From Rhizobacter sp. (GTDB taxonomy: Bacteria; Pseudomonadota; Gammaproteobacteria; Burkholderiales; Burkholderiaceae_C): a stretch of DNA of 6,357 nt. The notes beneath the pieces are model-generated. The model worked only from the letters and a program-made list of their open reading frames with translations, was not told the origin of the DNA and did not search any database. The position numbers and the translations under genes were made by a program. Shown in pieces: positions 5,608 through 6,357 of the stretch (position 1 is its first letter; the number at the start of each line of letters is the position of its first letter). The stretch covers positions 1 to 6,357 of the forward strand of contig JACMKJ010000017.1 of the NCBI GenBank assembly GCA_014380155.1. Direction: 5' to 3'.

Positions 5608-6333
5608 GTGCACACCCCTCCCCCCTTTCCTGCCAGCCGACCGCGCCGCCTGCGCCGCGACGATTTCACCCGCGCCCTGGTGCGCGAACATGCGGTGACG
5701 GTCCACGACCTGATCCTCCCGGTGTTTGTGTTGCCGGGCAAAAACAAGATCGAGAACATTGCCTCCATGCCCGGCGTGCAACGCCTGAGCCTGGACCAGC
5801 TGCTGCCGGTGGCCGACGAGTGTGTGCGCCTGGGCATCCCGGTGATGGCCTTGTTCCCGGTGATCGACCCGAAGAACAAGTCGGAAGACGGCGCCGAAGC
5901 CGTCAACCCGCAAGGCCTGGTGCCCAAGGTCGTGCGCGAGCTCAAGAAGCGCTTCCCCGACCTGGGCATCCTGACCGACGTGGCGCTCGACCCCTACACC
6001 AGCCACGGGCAAGACGGCGTGCGCGACGCGAGCGGCTACATCCTCAACGACGAGACGGTGAAGATCCTCGCCCAGCAGGCGCTGGTGCAGGCCGAGGCGG
6101 GCGTCGACATCGTGGCGCCAAGCGACATGATGGACGGGCGGATCGGAGCGATCCGAGCAACGCTCGAATCGCGCGGCGCGATCCATCCGAGGATCATGGC
6201 CTACAGCGCCAAGTACGCGAGCGCCTTCTACGGCCCTTTTCGCGACGCCGTGGGTTCGGCCGGCAACCTGGGCATGGGAAACAAAAAGGTCTACCAGATG
6301 GACCCGGCCAACACCGATGAAGCGCTGCGCTAA
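5608..6333 (+). CDS. hemB: Delta-aminolevulinic acid dehydratase (porphobilinogen synthase), interrupted
   Basis: HemB condenses two 5-aminolevulinate molecules to porphobilinogen in the cytoplasm. Visible family blocks are RPRRLRRDDFTRALVREH (11-28), ASMPGVQRLSLDQLL (52-66), the metal loop DVALDPYTSHGQDG (124-137), APSDMMDGRI (170-179), the first Schiff-base lysine K202 in MAYSAKYASAFYGPFRDA, and YQMDPANTDEAL (229-240). The metal loop has Ala/Asp/Asp where zinc enzymes have three cysteines, so this is the Mg-dependent class. GTG 5608 is preferred because homologues begin just before the FPxxRPRR block; a weak GGAA lies 8 nt upstream. TTG 5563 or 5581 would add 15 or 9 residues. The frame stops at TAA 6331-6333 after 241 residues, whereas HemB is normally about 325-340 long. 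The second active-site lysine (in VKPGMPY) would be lost. Confidence 0.92.
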   Translation: MHTPPPFPASRPRRLRRDDFTRALVREHAVTVHDLILPVFVLPGKNKIENIASMPGVQRLSLDQLLPVADECVRLGIPVMALFPVIDPKNKSEDGAEAVNPQGLVPKVVRELKKRFPDLGILTDVALDPYTSHGQDGVRDASGYILNDETVKILAQQALVQAEAGVDIVAPSDMMDGRIGAIRATLESRGAIHPRIMAYSAKYASAFYGPFRDAVGSAGNLGMGNKKVYQMDPANTDEALR

Positions 6334-6357
6334 GTGGCGCTCGACATCGCCGAAGGC
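6331..6357 (+). other. In-frame TAA in hemB followed by continuing HemB frame
   Basis: TAA at 6331-6333 sits where HemB proteins carry Glu in the conserved (E/D)ALxEVALDIAEG block. The next eight codons, in the same frame, read VALDIAEG and run to the window edge. A single G-to-T change (GAA to TAA) explains it, with no frameshift. It is either a true nonsense mutation or a base-calling error. Confidence 0.85.

Noticed and set aside
5031..6320. Plus-strand frame of 429 codons across hemJ, the intergenic region and hemB
   Set aside because: It runs antisense to hemJ and in the wrong frame through hemB; its composition is low-complexity and no domain is visible.

Overview
The window is GC-rich with tightly packed genes and strong third-position G/C bias. 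The gene set and protein signatures (HemJ-type protoporphyrinogen oxidase, Mg-class HemB lacking the zinc-binding cysteines, a dacC-dat-ybeD block, a thioredoxin-like [2Fe-2S] ferredoxin next to a small alpha/beta hydrolase) point to a betaproteobacterium of the order Burkholderiales, most likely Comamonadaceae or the Rubrivivax/Leptothrix/Sphaerotilaceae side. This placement rests on family recognition only.

Layout. Positions 2-235 (+) hold the 3' part of a small lipoprotein gene. It converges on a seven-gene minus-strand run through a 14-bp hairpin at 244-276. Read in transcription order from 5324 down to 295, the run is hemJ (CopD/HemJ membrane protein), a VanZ-domain membrane protein, a [2Fe-2S] ferredoxin, an alpha/beta hydrolase, a PBP5/6-type D,D-carboxypeptidase, a D-amino-acid aminotransferase and the YbeD/DUF493 protein. 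Gaps are 10, 8, -4, 45, 31 and 2 nt, so this is probably one operon, or two with a break before dacC. Positions 5325-5607 are the only sizeable non-coding stretch. hemB runs rightward from 5608 and out of the window.

How genes work together. hemB (early tetrapyrrole synthesis) and hemJ (penultimate haem step) are divergent neighbours. The carboxypeptidase releases D-alanine from peptidoglycan stem peptides, and the adjacent aminotransferase keeps the residues that mark D-amino-acid transaminases, so the pair can recycle D-Ala/D-Glu. Ferredoxin and hydrolase are translationally coupled by an ATGA overlap.

Most notable points. (1) The hemB-hemJ intergenic region carries a minus-strand intrinsic terminator that belongs to no protein gene. 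It is preceded by an 11-bp GCAA-capped hairpin that pairs fully only in minus-strand RNA, a second hairpin exposing CCUCC in its loop, and an extended -10 box at the right distance. Together these suggest an undescribed ~110-nt small RNA, or alternatively a hemJ leader/attenuator. (2) hemB is interrupted by an in-frame TAA at 6331-6333, with the conserved frame continuing straight after it. (3) A 111-bp element bounded by perfect 13-bp inverted repeats (4780-4890) supplies the start codon and about 35 N-terminal codons of the VanZ-domain gene.
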